DNA of 64,000 nt from F-183 sp964627455 (lineage in GTDB: Bacteria > Acidobacteriota > Terriglobia > Bryobacterales > Bryobacteraceae), in contig CAZVKC010000018.1 of NCBI GenBank assembly GCA_964627455.1, forward strand, positions 42,908 to 106,907. Direction: 5' to 3'. This document shows positions 34,268 to 43,595 of this stretch, one piece after another. A model generated the notes under the pieces. The model ran no database searches. It worked only from the letters and a program-made list of their open reading frames with translations, and had not been told where the DNA came from. A program made the position numbers and the translations under genes. The stretch's first letter is position 1, and the number at the start of each line of letters is the position of its first letter.

Positions 34268-37081
34268 ATGCTGTACCGGCTTGTGTTCCTGGTTCTTGCC
34301 CTCTGCGCAACGCCGGCTCTCACTCAATCATCATCAGGCGAACAGCAAATCACCGTGCCGGGCGGAACCACCGCCAGCCGTCTCCCACTCCGGGCCGCCA
34401 CGGGCGACCTGCTGGACTGCACCTTGCGTCAGGATCATGGAGATTTCGTGCTCCGCCTGCTCGATCCCTCGCAGCAGAAGGTTGCCGAGGCGCTGGATCG
34501 AGGAGGCGACCAGCGTCCGCTGCGCATCGTATACGTCGCACAGGCTAGCGGCGCGTACACCATCGAAGTCACCTGGCGCACCCCATCGAAATCTCCGGGG
34601 ACCGGCCGCCTGCTCCTCACGCAGCCCCACCCCGCCTCGCCCCGGGACCTGCATTTCGCAGCCGCCTCCGAAAAGTTCCACCGCGCCTCGCTGCTCCGCT
34701 CGGGGCACAAACGCCAGGCGCTGGAAGATTCCATCGCACTGCTGCTCGATGCCCGCGCCGTCTGGCATTCGCTCGAAGCGCGCGAGGATGAAGCCGAAGC
34801 GCTGCGCGACCTCACCGAAACCAGCGCCGAACTCGGCCGCATGGACGACATGCTCCGTTATGCCGAAGCCGAATGGCGGCTGCGGCAACAGTTGCAGGAC
34901 CTGCTCGGACAAGCCAACGCCCTCAACAACCTCGGCTATGCCGAAAATGTTTCCGGACACTCCGAAGAGGGACTGGCGCACCTGCGGCAAGCGATCGACC
35001 TGTGGCGGCAGCTGAAGGACCGGCGCAGTGAAGCCATCTCCCTCAGCAACCTCGCCAACGCCTACTTCACGCAGGGCGACTTCTATCAATCCCTCTCCGT
35101 CTGCCAGGAACTCGAGCCGTTGCGCCGCCTCTACAGTGGCCCGGCAGGACGCGGCGCCACGCAGAACTGCATCGGCATGAGCCTCGTCAACCTCGGCGAA
35201 ATCGAACGCGGCGTCTCTTATCTCAAGCAGGCCGAAGACTTCTTTCTCACCGCCGGCGACATGCGAGGCGTTGCGACTATCCACGGCAATCTCGCGTCCA
35301 CCTACTTCGATTCCGGAAACCAAACGCAGGCGCTCACCCATGGCCTGCGCGCGCTCGAAATCGCACGCACCATCGGCAACATCGACATGGAAGCGTTGTA
35401 TCTGGGCATCTGCGCCGGAGGCTACACCAGTTCCGGCCAGCCGGATCGCGGACTCGAATTCGCACAGCAATCACTTTCAAAAGCACGCAACGGACACGAC
35501 CGGCGCACAGAAGTCCTGGCGCACCGCGAACTCGCGCGCTCGCTCATCGGTCTTCACCGCTACGCCGAAGCCTCCACAGAAGCGGAAGCCGCGCTCCAGT
35601 CGGCACGCGAAGCCACTCTGGCGGCTGAAGAAATCCTTTCGCTCGAAATCGTAGCCGCAGTCGAATCCGCCCAGGGCAATCCCGAAGCAGCGCTTGCCCG
35701 CGAAGACCTCGCGATCAACAAGCTCGAAGAATTGCGAAGCCGGATCCGCGCGGCGAACCTGCGGATCTCTTATTTCGCACAAAAGCGCCGGCTATACGAA
35801 GCCAAGGTCGACACCCTGATGCACCTCCATCAACTGCATCGCGACCGGGGATTCGACGCCGCCGCGCTCGAGGCCAGCGAGCAATCGCGCGCCCGCGGCC
35901 TGCTCGACCGTCTCTCCGGCGGCGGATCCCCGGCACATCAGGTCCGCCCCGGCCTGCGCGTCGCCCAAATGCAGGAACTTCTAGGAGATCGCCAAACGGT
36001 GCTGCTCGAGTTCCTGCTGAGTCCACAGCAAAGCTACGGCTGGATCCTCACGCGCAACGCCGTGCGCGGATTCTCCCTGCCGCCGGAATCGCAAATCGAA
36101 ACAGCCGCGCGGCAACTGCATGTGCAACTGCGTTCGAACCTCGACGCAGCCGGCAGCATCGCGGTGTTGAGCCGCATCCTGCTCGGTCCCGCAGTTGCAA
36201 GCCTTCGTGGCGCAACCCGCGTCCTGGTCGTATCGGATTCGGGTCTGCAACTCGTCCCCTTCAGCGTGCTCTCGATCCCCGGTGCGGACGGGCAACCGCT
36301 GATCGTGGACCATACCGTCATCGCCCTGCCATCGCTTTCGTCTCTCGCGCGGCCGTCACGATCGAATGGCGCGCAAGGCGCGAGGCATCAGCTTGCCGTC
36401 ATCGCGGATCCCGTCTTTCAACCGGACGACTTCCGGTTCGCCCCCGGCGTGCGTCCGGCGGCACAATCGCAGCCACCTTCCGCGACAGCCAACACGGACC
36501 TGCTCCGCCTCCCCGGTACTCTACGCGAAGCCCGCGCGATCCTCGGGCTCCTTCCGCCCGGCCGCGGCGTGCTCGAAGCAACAAGCTTCACGGCCACGCG
36601 CGAATTCGTCTTGAGTCCCGCAGTCTGGCATTCGCGGATCGTGCATCTTGCCACACACGGACTCGTCAACTCGGCAAGCCCCGAGATGTCCGGCCTGATG
36701 TTTTCCCGCTATGCCGCGAACGGCGAGGCCCGCAACGGCTTCGTGCGCATCCCCGAATTGGAGCGGCTCTCGATTTCCGCGGACCTCGTGGTGTTGAGCG
36801 CCTGCCAGAGCGCACTCGGCAAGGACGTGCGCGGTGAAGGACTGATGGGCATGGCCCGCGCCTTGATCGCCGCGGGAAGCAGGAGTGTTGCCGGCAGTCT
36901 GTGGCAGGTCCCCGATTCGGCCACGGTGGAACTCATGCGCGAGTTCTACGCCGCGATGCTGCGGGATCGCCTCGCGCCCGCCGCCGCGCTGCGCCGCGCA
37001 CAATTGGCGCTGCGCCGGCGTCCGGAATGGTCGCGGCCGTACTACTGGGCGGCCTTCGAACTCCTTGGGGACTGGCGATAA
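34268..37081 (+). CDS. Secreted TPR-repeat CHAT-domain protease
   Basis: 937 residues from ATG 34268. Signal peptide MLYRLVFLVLALCATPALTQ, a PPC-like beta-domain (about 25-120), then at least eight TPR-like helical repeats (NALNNLGYAENVSGH, EAISLSNLANAYFTQGD, GVATIHGNLASTYFDSGN). The C-terminal CHAT caspase-like domain has the dyad His797 in HLATHGL and Cys846 in VVLSACQSALG, followed by GEGLMGMARALIAAGSRSVAGSLW. CHAT proteins are caspase-related cysteine proteases, often used in cell-death or sensing systems. The signal peptide places it in the periplasm or outside. The divergent ECF sigma/anti-sigma pair is the likely regulator. Confidence 0.88.
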   Translation: MLYRLVFLVLALCATPALTQSSSGEQQITVPGGTTASRLPLRAATGDLLDCTLRQDHGDFVLRLLDPSQQKVAEALDRGGDQRPLRIVYVAQASGAYTIEVTWRTPSKSPGTGRLLLTQPHPASPRDLHFAAASEKFHRASLLRSGHKRQALEDSIALLLDARAVWHSLEAREDEAEALRDLTETSAELGRMDDMLRYAEAEWRLRQQLQDLLGQANALNNLGYAENVSGHSEEGLAHLRQAIDLWRQLKDRRSEAISLSNLANAYFTQGDFYQSLSVCQELEPLRRLYSGPAGRGATQNCIGMSLVNLGEIERGVSYLKQAEDFFLTAGDMRGVATIHGNLASTYFDSGNQTQALTHGLRALEIARTIGNIDMEALYLGICAGGYTSSGQPDRGLEFAQQSLSKARNGHDRRTEVLAHRELARSLIGLHRYAEASTEAEAALQSAREATLAAEEILSLEIVAAVESAQGNPEAALAREDLAINKLEELRSRIRAANLRISYFAQKRRLYEAKVDTLMHLHQLHRDRGFDAAALEASEQSRARGLLDRLSGGGSPAHQVRPGLRVAQMQELLGDRQTVLLEFLLSPQQSYGWILTRNAVRGFSLPPESQIETAARQLHVQLRSNLDAAGSIAVLSRILLGPAVASLRGATRVLVVSDSGLQLVPFSVLSIPGADGQPLIVDHTVIALPSLSSLARPSRSNGAQGARHQLAVIADPVFQPDDFRFAPGVRPAAQSQPPSATANTDLLRLPGTLREARAILGLLPPGRGVLEATSFTATREFVLSPAVWHSRIVHLATHGLVNSASPEMSGLMFSRYAANGEARNGFVRIPELERLSISADLVVLSACQSALGKDVRGEGLMGMARALIAAGSRSVAGSLWQVPDSATVELMREFYAAMLRDRLAPAAALRRAQLALRRRPEWSRPYYWAAFELLGDWR

Positions 37082-37131
37082 TTTTTTTCGCACACAGGTG
37101 AGATAGAACGCCGGATGCTCTCACTGAACAG

Positions 37132-38028
37132 GTGATGGCGTACAATCCCAAGCTCCGATACATCCAGGCCTCGGTCGGCATTGCCGGCGGCAGGCAATGC
37201 TACAACAACGTGGCCGACCAGATGATCGTGCAGGATCTCATCGATTCCATCCCGTTCGCCATGGGCGGGCGTATGGGAGACATGGGCGGCTGGGCAATGC
37301 CTCGCGCCGGCTATTGTGCGCCGGACCTGCACCAGGCGATCCTCCGCTTTCAGCAGATGAATCGGAACCTGGGCCTGTCTGTGGACGGCCATATCGATCC
37401 CGGTGGCAAAGGGATCATGACATTGAACGCCTTCGCAGGCGGTGGTTCGCCCACCCCGAATCCTTCGGGTCCCACAGGATCGCAAGGGATCTACATCGAC
37501 CAGATCTTCGACAGCCTCCGCGTCTACCGAACCCCCTGGCAGATTGAGGACTTTTACAACGGGGACGTGACAACGCCCTGGTTTGCCCTCGGAATGCAGG
37601 ATTTGCTTTTGAGAAACCGCGTCTCCGGACAGAGTGCGGCGCTTCAAACTTTCCTTGGTGGTGTCGGCAAGGGAGCTTTCCCGGTGGGCCTCTCCCTATC
37701 AGGAATGTACGGCCTTCGCTATGGTACGTATCTCTACGGTTTTGGGCCTGATAAAACGGAACTCGATGTGAAGCGCCTGACCGGACAAATGGTTGTCGTG
37801 CAGGGCAGCTTAGTGGGAGGGCCGGTTGGCGGCAATCTGAGCCTGGCGTACTTCAACCCGCCGTGCGCCGCTTCGGCCTTCGTCTATGCGCTTCTTGAAA
37901 GGAACGCAAACTTCCTCTACGTCATGATGAAGCATTCCGGAGCGTTTGCTGCCACCATCGGACAAGCTGTCGGAATGGGTCACGCCACGCTGCTGGGTGG
38001 CTTCTGTCGTGAACTCCAAGGTCCCTAG
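37132..38028 (+). CDS. Protein with peptidoglycan-binding-like segment, function unknown
   Basis: 298 residues; GTG 37132 and ATG 37135 are adjacent starts. The N-terminal third has a segment resembling peptidoglycan-binding repeats: LHQAILRFQQMNRNLGLSVDGHIDPGGKGIMTLNAF, with the typical FQ...DG...DPGG...LN spacing. The rest is Gly-rich and hydrophobic (GGVGKGAFPVGLSLSGMYGL, SLVGGPVGGNLSLAYF) with no known family. No signal peptide is seen. It is 50 bases after the CHAT gene, and may belong with it. Confidence 0.6.
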   Translation: MMAYNPKLRYIQASVGIAGGRQCYNNVADQMIVQDLIDSIPFAMGGRMGDMGGWAMPRAGYCAPDLHQAILRFQQMNRNLGLSVDGHIDPGGKGIMTLNAFAGGGSPTPNPSGPTGSQGIYIDQIFDSLRVYRTPWQIEDFYNGDVTTPWFALGMQDLLLRNRVSGQSAALQTFLGGVGKGAFPVGLSLSGMYGLRYGTYLYGFGPDKTELDVKRLTGQMVVVQGSLVGGPVGGNLSLAYFNPPCAASAFVYALLERNANFLYVMMKHSGAFAATIGQAVGMGHATLLGGFCRELQGP

Positions 38029-38097
38029 CCTGTTCGCCATCCCCCTCGCCTCCGCAGAAAAATTGCGATACTCTAACCCCAATCTACTGTAGGACCC

Positions 38098-41000
38098 ATG
38101 ACGGTCCCGGTGGCAATGAGGTTGGATTCCATGCTCTTTCAACAGTCGCTACGTTTTGCGGCGCGGACCCTGTTCGCCGCGCTGCTGCTCCTTCTCCTTT
38201 CCACTTCTCTGGCGCTGTACAGCCAGACCCTCTACGGATCCCTCACCGGAAACGTCTCTGACCCATCCGGCTCCGCGATCCCCAACGCCAAAGTCGAAGT
38301 CCTCAACACCGGCACCGGCATCACCAAATCCACCACCACCGATGACCGCGGCGCGTACCTCATGAGCGACCTGCTCCCCGGCACGTATCGCGTCTCCATC
38401 TCCGCTCCGGCCTTCGGCACGCGCGTGCAGGAAGGCGCCGTCATCACCATCAACACCGTGCTGCGACTCGACGCCACGCTCACCGTCTCGCAGGTCACCG
38501 AAAACATCCAGGTCAGCGCCTCCGCGGTCACCCTGCAAACCGATCGCGCCGACATCAACAATCAGATCCAGTCGAAGCAGATCGTCGATCTGCCCCTCAT
38601 CAACTCGCAGGGCCGCAACTTCCAGGTCCTCTACAAGGTCCTGCCCGGCTTCACGCCGCCCGTCGAAGCACACTCCGATTCCGGCAATCCGCAGCGTTCG
38701 ATGGTCACGCAAGCCAACGGCATGCCGCAGTCGAGCAACAACACCAAGCTCGACGGCGCAACGATCAGCCACCCCTGGCTGCCCCGCCTCGTCGCCTATC
38801 TGCCCCCCGTCGAAGCCGTCGAACAGGTCAACGTCGTCAGCAACAGTTTCGACGCCGAACAGGGCATGGCCGGCGGCGCCGCGATGAACGTCACCATCAA
38901 GAGCGGCACCAATGAATTCCACGGCGGCGGCTGGGAATTCGTCAACAATAGCGCCCTCAAGGCCCGCAACTATTTCTACTGCCTCTATTCCTGCACGGGC
39001 GATCCCAACCGCGCCCCCAAGAACATCCAGAACCAGTTCGGCGGCATGTTCGGCGGACCCATCAAGAAGAACAAGCTCTTCTTCTTCGCCGATTGGGAAC
39101 GCACCACGCGCCGGCAGGCCGCGGCCGCGCTTCGCACCGTTCCGACTGCCGCGATGCGCACCGGCAACTTCAGCGCCACCGGAACCACGCTCTACGATCC
39201 CACCACCGGCGCCGCCGATGGATCCGGACGCACGCCGTTCGCCGGCAACATCATTCCGACCAACCGCATCGATCCCGCTGCGGCGTTCATGTCGAACCTC
39301 ATTCCGCAACCGAACCAGAGCGTCTTCCCCAACAACTACCTCGCAGTCGCGGGCTATCGCCTCAACCGCGACAACGTCGACTTCAAGGTCAACTACCATC
39401 CCAACGAAAAGACGCAGATCTTCGGACGCTACAGCTTCTCGCCCAGCGAAGTGTTCGATCCCCCGTCGCTCGGCGCCGCGGGCGGTGACGCCACCAACGG
39501 CGGCCAACCGGGACTCGCCCCCGGCCTCATCCAGAGCGCTGCAATCGGCGGAACCTACACCATCACGCCCCGCATCGTGCTCGACGGCGTCATCGGCTAT
39601 ACGCGCCTTCGCCTCGCCGCGGAAAACATCGACCTCAGCAAGAACTATGGACTCGACGATTTGAAGATCCCCGGCACCAACGGCAGCGATCGCCTGCAGG
39701 GCGGCTACCCGCGCTTCACCTTCAGCCAGTTCTCGAGCCTCGGCAATCCCAACGTTTCGAACCCGTTCCTGTTCCGCGACAACCAGTACGTCACCAACTG
39801 GAACATCGGCTGGGTCAAGGGTTCGCACTCCATCCGCTACGGCTTCGAATACAGCCGTTACGACATCAATCACTTCCAGCCCCAGGCGTCGTACGGTCCC
39901 CGCGGCGGCTTCAACTTCACCGGCGGACTCACCTCCCTTCGCGGCGGCGTCGCGACCACCGGCTACAACAGCTACGCGGACTTCATGCTCGGTCTGCCCA
40001 ACGGCATGGGCAAAGACATTCAGTACATGAATCCGGCAACGGTCCGCATGCCGTCCTATGGCCTCTACATCCGTGATTCCTGGCAGATCAGCCGCAAACT
40101 GACGATGGATTACGGCATGCGTTATGAGAAGTACTTCGCGCCGACTCGCGACCATTCGGAAGCCGAACGCTACGACCCCAACACCGACACCGTCGTGCGC
40201 GGCGGCATCCAGACGGGCAAAGGACAAATCGCTCCGCGCCTCGGCTTCGCCTACCGCATGAACGAGAAGACGGTCATCCGCTTAGGCGGCGGCATCAGCA
40301 TCGATCCGAATACCTTCCGCTATCTGCGCGACGCGTATCCGGCGACGATTTCCTCGCAGTTCTCCGGCGCATCGAGCTTCCAGGCGGCGGGTAGCCTGCG
40401 CACGGGCATCCCGCAGTTTGTGGGTCCCAACCTCAACCAGAACTCGTTCACGCTGCCGCTCGCGGTGGCCACGACGTCATTCCCCGAAGTCTTCAACCGC
40501 GGCTACATCGAGAGCTACAACCTCACCATCCAGCGCGACGCCGGCAAGGGTTTCAACATCCAGGCCGGATACGCCGGCAGCCGCGCCATCCGCACCACGG
40601 TGATCCAGAACATCAATGCGTCGGGACCGAACGGCGGCAACGCCGGACGCGCGCTCTACGCAAAATTCCAGCGTATCGCGGATATCCGCTGGTTCACGCC
40701 TGCAACCACGGCGCAGTACAACGGCCTGCTGGTCAACGTCACCAAGCGCATGGGTGCGTCGACCTTCGGCGTGTCGTATACGTTGTCGCGCGCCATCAAC
40801 TACGGCGACGATCAGGACAGCGGCCTCACCTGGAACTGGGTCCCGATGTTCGAGCGCAACAAGGCAGTGGCGGGTTATGACCGCACGCACAACCTGCAGT
40901 TCTACGGCAACTACTACCTGCCGTTCGGACGCGGCCAGAAATACGCGACCTCGGGCATTGGTTCGGTGCTGCTCGGTGGCTGGCAGACCAACTGGATCCT

Positions 41001-41454
41001 CAGCCGGTACAGCGGCACGCCGTTCACGGTGGGCACCTCCGGTTCGTCGGTCAACACGCAGGGCAACTCGCAGACGCCGGATCAGGTTCTGCCGGATGTC
41101 GCGATCCTCGGCGGCCACGGCGTCGGCAATCCGTACTTCAACCCGCTCGCCTTCGCGCCGATCACCGATCCTCGCTTCGGCAGCGCCGGCCGCAACATCC
41201 TGCGTGGACCCGGCGTCTTCAACCTCGACGCCAGCCTGTTCCGCGACTTCCGCATCACCGAACGCTTCAAGCTGCAGTTCCGCGCGGAGATGTTCGGCGT
41301 GACCAACACGCCGCAGTTCGGCAACCCTGGCACGACGGTGTCGAACGCGGCCCGCAACGCGGACGGTTCGATCCGCGCGTTGAACGGCTACACCGAAATC
41401 ACCAGCGCGGGCGGCGAACGCCAGATCCGCTTCGCCATGAAGCTGACGTTCTAA
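38098..41454 (+). CDS. Oar-type TonB-dependent receptor (1118 residues)
   Basis: A signal-anchor-like N-terminus (RTLFAALLLLLLSTSLALYSQ) follows about 25 residues; an internal start such as ATG 38113 or 38128 is possible. Then come the carboxypeptidase-regulatory-like domain (LYGSLTGNVSDPSGSAIPNA), the plug (LPLINSQGRNFQVLYKVLPG) and a large barrel ending QIRFAMKLTF. Architecture as in the other two receptors in this window. Downstream is a perfect inverted repeat that may end transcription. Confidence 0.87.
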   Translation: MTVPVAMRLDSMLFQQSLRFAARTLFAALLLLLLSTSLALYSQTLYGSLTGNVSDPSGSAIPNAKVEVLNTGTGITKSTTTDDRGAYLMSDLLPGTYRVSISAPAFGTRVQEGAVITINTVLRLDATLTVSQVTENIQVSASAVTLQTDRADINNQIQSKQIVDLPLINSQGRNFQVLYKVLPGFTPPVEAHSDSGNPQRSMVTQANGMPQSSNNTKLDGATISHPWLPRLVAYLPPVEAVEQVNVVSNSFDAEQGMAGGAAMNVTIKSGTNEFHGGGWEFVNNSALKARNYFYCLYSCTGDPNRAPKNIQNQFGGMFGGPIKKNKLFFFADWERTTRRQAAAALRTVPTAAMRTGNFSATGTTLYDPTTGAADGSGRTPFAGNIIPTNRIDPAAAFMSNLIPQPNQSVFPNNYLAVAGYRLNRDNVDFKVNYHPNEKTQIFGRYSFSPSEVFDPPSLGAAGGDATNGGQPGLAPGLIQSAAIGGTYTITPRIVLDGVIGYTRLRLAAENIDLSKNYGLDDLKIPGTNGSDRLQGGYPRFTFSQFSSLGNPNVSNPFLFRDNQYVTNWNIGWVKGSHSIRYGFEYSRYDINHFQPQASYGPRGGFNFTGGLTSLRGGVATTGYNSYADFMLGLPNGMGKDIQYMNPATVRMPSYGLYIRDSWQISRKLTMDYGMRYEKYFAPTRDHSEAERYDPNTDTVVRGGIQTGKGQIAPRLGFAYRMNEKTVIRLGGGISIDPNTFRYLRDAYPATISSQFSGASSFQAAGSLRTGIPQFVGPNLNQNSFTLPLAVATTSFPEVFNRGYIESYNLTIQRDAGKGFNIQAGYAGSRAIRTTVIQNINASGPNGGNAGRALYAKFQRIADIRWFTPATTAQYNGLLVNVTKRMGASTFGVSYTLSRAINYGDDQDSGLTWNWVPMFERNKAVAGYDRTHNLQFYGNYYLPFGRGQKYATSGIGSVLLGGWQTNWILSRYSGTPFTVGTSGSSVNTQGNSQTPDQVLPDVAILGGHGVGNPYFNPLAFAPITDPRFGSAGRNILRGPGVFNLDASLFRDFRITERFKLQFRAEMFGVTNTPQFGNPGTTVSNAARNADGSIRALNGYTEITSAGGERQIRFAMKLTF

Positions 41455-41465
41455 CAACCCAAACC

Positions 41466-41494
41466 GGGCGGAGATTCTGAACCAATCTCCGCCC
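41466..41494. terminator. Candidate bidirectional terminator hairpin
   Basis: Two perfectly complementary 11-base arms (GGGCGGAGATT and AATCTCCGCCC) with a 7-base loop begin 12 bases after the stop of the Oar receptor gene. There is no T-run, so a factor-assisted end or an mRNA-stabilising hairpin is also possible. Confidence 0.5.
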
Positions 41495-41541
41495 GCGGAT
41501 CCCCCGGAATCCCATCCCTGTCGCTTCAAGTTAGGTGGTGT

Positions 41542-41574
41542 AGGCTTTCAGCCTGCGCGGTGCTTAAGCACCGC
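41542..41574. repeat. Intergenic palindromic (REP-like) element
   Basis: Two hairpins side by side: AGGCT-TTC-AGCCT (41542-41554) and the perfect palindrome GCGGTGCTTAAGCACCGC (41557-41574). They lie between the convergent Oar receptor and esterase genes. Motifs of this kind (a TTC or GAAAG core, plus CTTAAG core) are often repeated in Acidobacteriota genomes; I saw no second copy in this window. Confidence 0.4.
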
Positions 41575-41635
41575 CCCCACACACTCTGAAACCTCCCAGC
41601 TAGTCCACCTCAACGCAAACCCCAGCCCCACTGGC

Positions 41636-42676
41636 TCACCTCTTTAAATACCGATCCAGAAAACCAATCACAGTCTTCCAGGACGGCGTATACGGCGTCG
41701 GATTCACCACCGAACAGTCGCCCGCCGAGGTCGACCGCATGGTCGCAGCCTCGCGTAGCGAACCATTCGTCAGGAACCCGTTCCAGTTCCCATGCGGAGC
41801 CTTGGGAAGACTGATAAACACGGCCTCCCTGCAAGCCTTATTCAACGCCATGTACATCTCCTCGCCCTGATTGTGCGGTACCAGCGGATCCGAGTTCCCG
41901 TGCAGGATCATGATGGGCGGATCCGCCGGCGTGATATACCGCATTGGACTCGCCGCGCGAACCTTCTCCGGGCAGGTCTGGATCGGGCATCCCACCAGCC
42001 GCGACTCCGGCGATTCCGGACCATCGTGACAGCCCCTTGGCCCAGGCGCGCACGGGCGCAACGCCCACGCGTCCATCGTGAGAAAGTTGGTCGGCGGATA
42101 GAAGGCCACCGCCGCCTGCACCGCGCTGGACACTCCCGTGATCCCGACCGATCCCTCCATCTCCGGCGCATCGCCGGTGACGGCCGCCATCGCCGTGGTC
42201 CAACCACCCGAACTGTCGCCCATGATCGCGACATGGTTCGCATCGAAGTTGTATTTCGCGGCGTTGCTGCGAAGCCAGCGAATCGCAGCTTTGATGTCGT
42301 GTAATTGCCCCGGGAACGTCACCTGGGAACTAGACCGGATCGATACGCCGGCCACTGCATACCCCGCCGGGTTCAACTGCGCCGCGGCAATTCCCGCGCG
42401 GACCTTTCCCGTGTCCGCCATCCAGGCCGACCCGCTCGTCCAGATCACCACCGGCAGCGGACGTCCCTTGGCGGCGGCGTCCGCGGGAAGGTACAGATCC
42501 AACTTGTGCCCGTTGCTGCCGGGAGGATCCGCCGGGGCGTACTCGAGATCCGCGAACGTAGGCGCAGGGCCGGGTGAAGAAGCAGGCGGAGGCGGCTGCT
42601 GCTGCTGCGCAAAGGCAGCCGCACTGAACAAGAGCATGCAGGTCGTGAAGATTCGCACCTTGCGATTATTCGACAC
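41636..42676 (-). CDS. Secreted alpha/beta hydrolase (esterase)
   Basis: 346 residues with a signal peptide (MLLFSAAAFAQ) and a Pro-rich linker. The alpha/beta-hydrolase features are LPVVIWTSGSAW (oxyanion part), GDSSGGWTT with the nucleophile serine, ILHGNSDPLVPHNQ with the acid and APHGNWNG with the histidine. It is like hormone-sensitive-lipase/BD-FAE-type esterases for short acyl or feruloyl esters. It lies next to a DUF1080 gene (divergent, 91 bases apart). Confidence 0.82.
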   Translation of the reverse strand: MSNNRKVRIFTTCMLLFSAAAFAQQQQPPPPASSPGPAPTFADLEYAPADPPGSNGHKLDLYLPADAAAKGRPLPVVIWTSGSAWMADTGKVRAGIAAAQLNPAGYAVAGVSIRSSSQVTFPGQLHDIKAAIRWLRSNAAKYNFDANHVAIMGDSSGGWTTAMAAVTGDAPEMEGSVGITGVSSAVQAAVAFYPPTNFLTMDAWALRPCAPGPRGCHDGPESPESRLVGCPIQTCPEKVRAASPMRYITPADPPIMILHGNSDPLVPHNQGEEMYMALNKACREAVFISLPKAPHGNWNGFLTNGSLREAATMRSTSAGDCSVVNPTPYTPSWKTVIGFLDRYLKR

Positions 42677-42767
42677 CAGAGCCGGATTGACAAGCGGTCC
42701 CTCGAGCGGTCATAGCCGAAAGCAGGGATCCGGCAGGACGGCCGGGCAGTGATAGAGTGTCCTTTGC

Positions 42768-43595
42768 ATGAAACTCGCGCTGCTGCCGCTTGCTCTGACT
42801 CTGACAATGGTTTGCCTCGCCCAGCCGAATAAAGAGGAATGGGTGTCCCTCTTCAACGGCAGGAACCTCGACGGCTGGACCGCAAAGATCGCCCATCACG
42901 AGCCCGGCGAGAACTTTGCGGACACCTTCCGCGCCGTGGATGGCGTGATCCGTGTCTCCTATGACAAGTACCCGGAGTTCAACAGCCGCTTCGGACATCT
43001 GTTCTACAAGCAGAAGCTGTCGCATTTCAAGCTGCGCCTGGAGTATCGTTTCTACGGCGAGCAGATGAAGGATGGTCCCAATTACGCGAAATTGAACAGC
43101 GGCGTGATGTTCCATTCGCAGGGCCCGGAGACGATTCTGAAGGAACAGAACTGGCCTGTCTCAGTGGAGGCGCAGTTCCTGGCCGGAGGACGCACGACAA
43201 TGAACGTGTGTACGCCAGGCACGGAGATCCACATGAATGGGCAGATGGTGAAGGCGCACTGCACGAATTCGACGTCGCGCCGCCCGGCCAATGATGAGTG
43301 GGTGTCTGTCGAGTTGGAGGTGAATGGAGCAGGGGTTGTGCGCCATCGGGTAGACGGTCAGGTTGTGTTGGAGTACGAAAAGCCCATGATCGGCGGCGGC
43401 ACGGCGGTGGGGTTTGATCCGAAGTACAAGGTGGATGGGACGGTGCTGACAGAAGGCTACATCGGCCTGCAGTCCGAGAGCCAACCGGTGGAGTTCCGGA
43501 ACATCCAGTTGTTGAACCTGACCGGATGCATGAATCCGAAAGCGAAGAACTACAAGTCCTATTACGTGAACCGGGACGATTCGACCTGTAAATAA
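42768..43595 (+). CDS. DUF1080 (3-keto-disaccharide hydrolase-type) secreted protein
   Basis: 275 residues with a signal peptide (MKLALLPLALTLTMVCLAQ). The concanavalin-like fold of DUF1080 is clear: WVSLFNGRNLDGWT at the start, FKLRLEYRFYGEQMKDG, NSGVMFHSQGP, YIGLQSESQPVEFRNIQLLNL at the end. Family members are lyases or hydrolases acting on 3-keto-glycosides. The C-terminal 30 residues, with two cysteines and NPKAKNYKSYYVN, extend beyond the domain. Confidence 0.82.
   Translation: MKLALLPLALTLTMVCLAQPNKEEWVSLFNGRNLDGWTAKIAHHEPGENFADTFRAVDGVIRVSYDKYPEFNSRFGHLFYKQKLSHFKLRLEYRFYGEQMKDGPNYAKLNSGVMFHSQGPETILKEQNWPVSVEAQFLAGGRTTMNVCTPGTEIHMNGQMVKAHCTNSTSRRPANDEWVSVELEVNGAGVVRHRVDGQVVLEYEKPMIGGGTAVGFDPKYKVDGTVLTEGYIGLQSESQPVEFRNIQLLNLTGCMNPKAKNYKSYYVNRDDSTCK

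Noticed and set aside
38149..40227. 692-residue open frame antisense to the second Oar receptor
   Set aside because: Repetitive Val/Ala/Gly/Glu composition with no domain; the receptor on the other strand is well supported.
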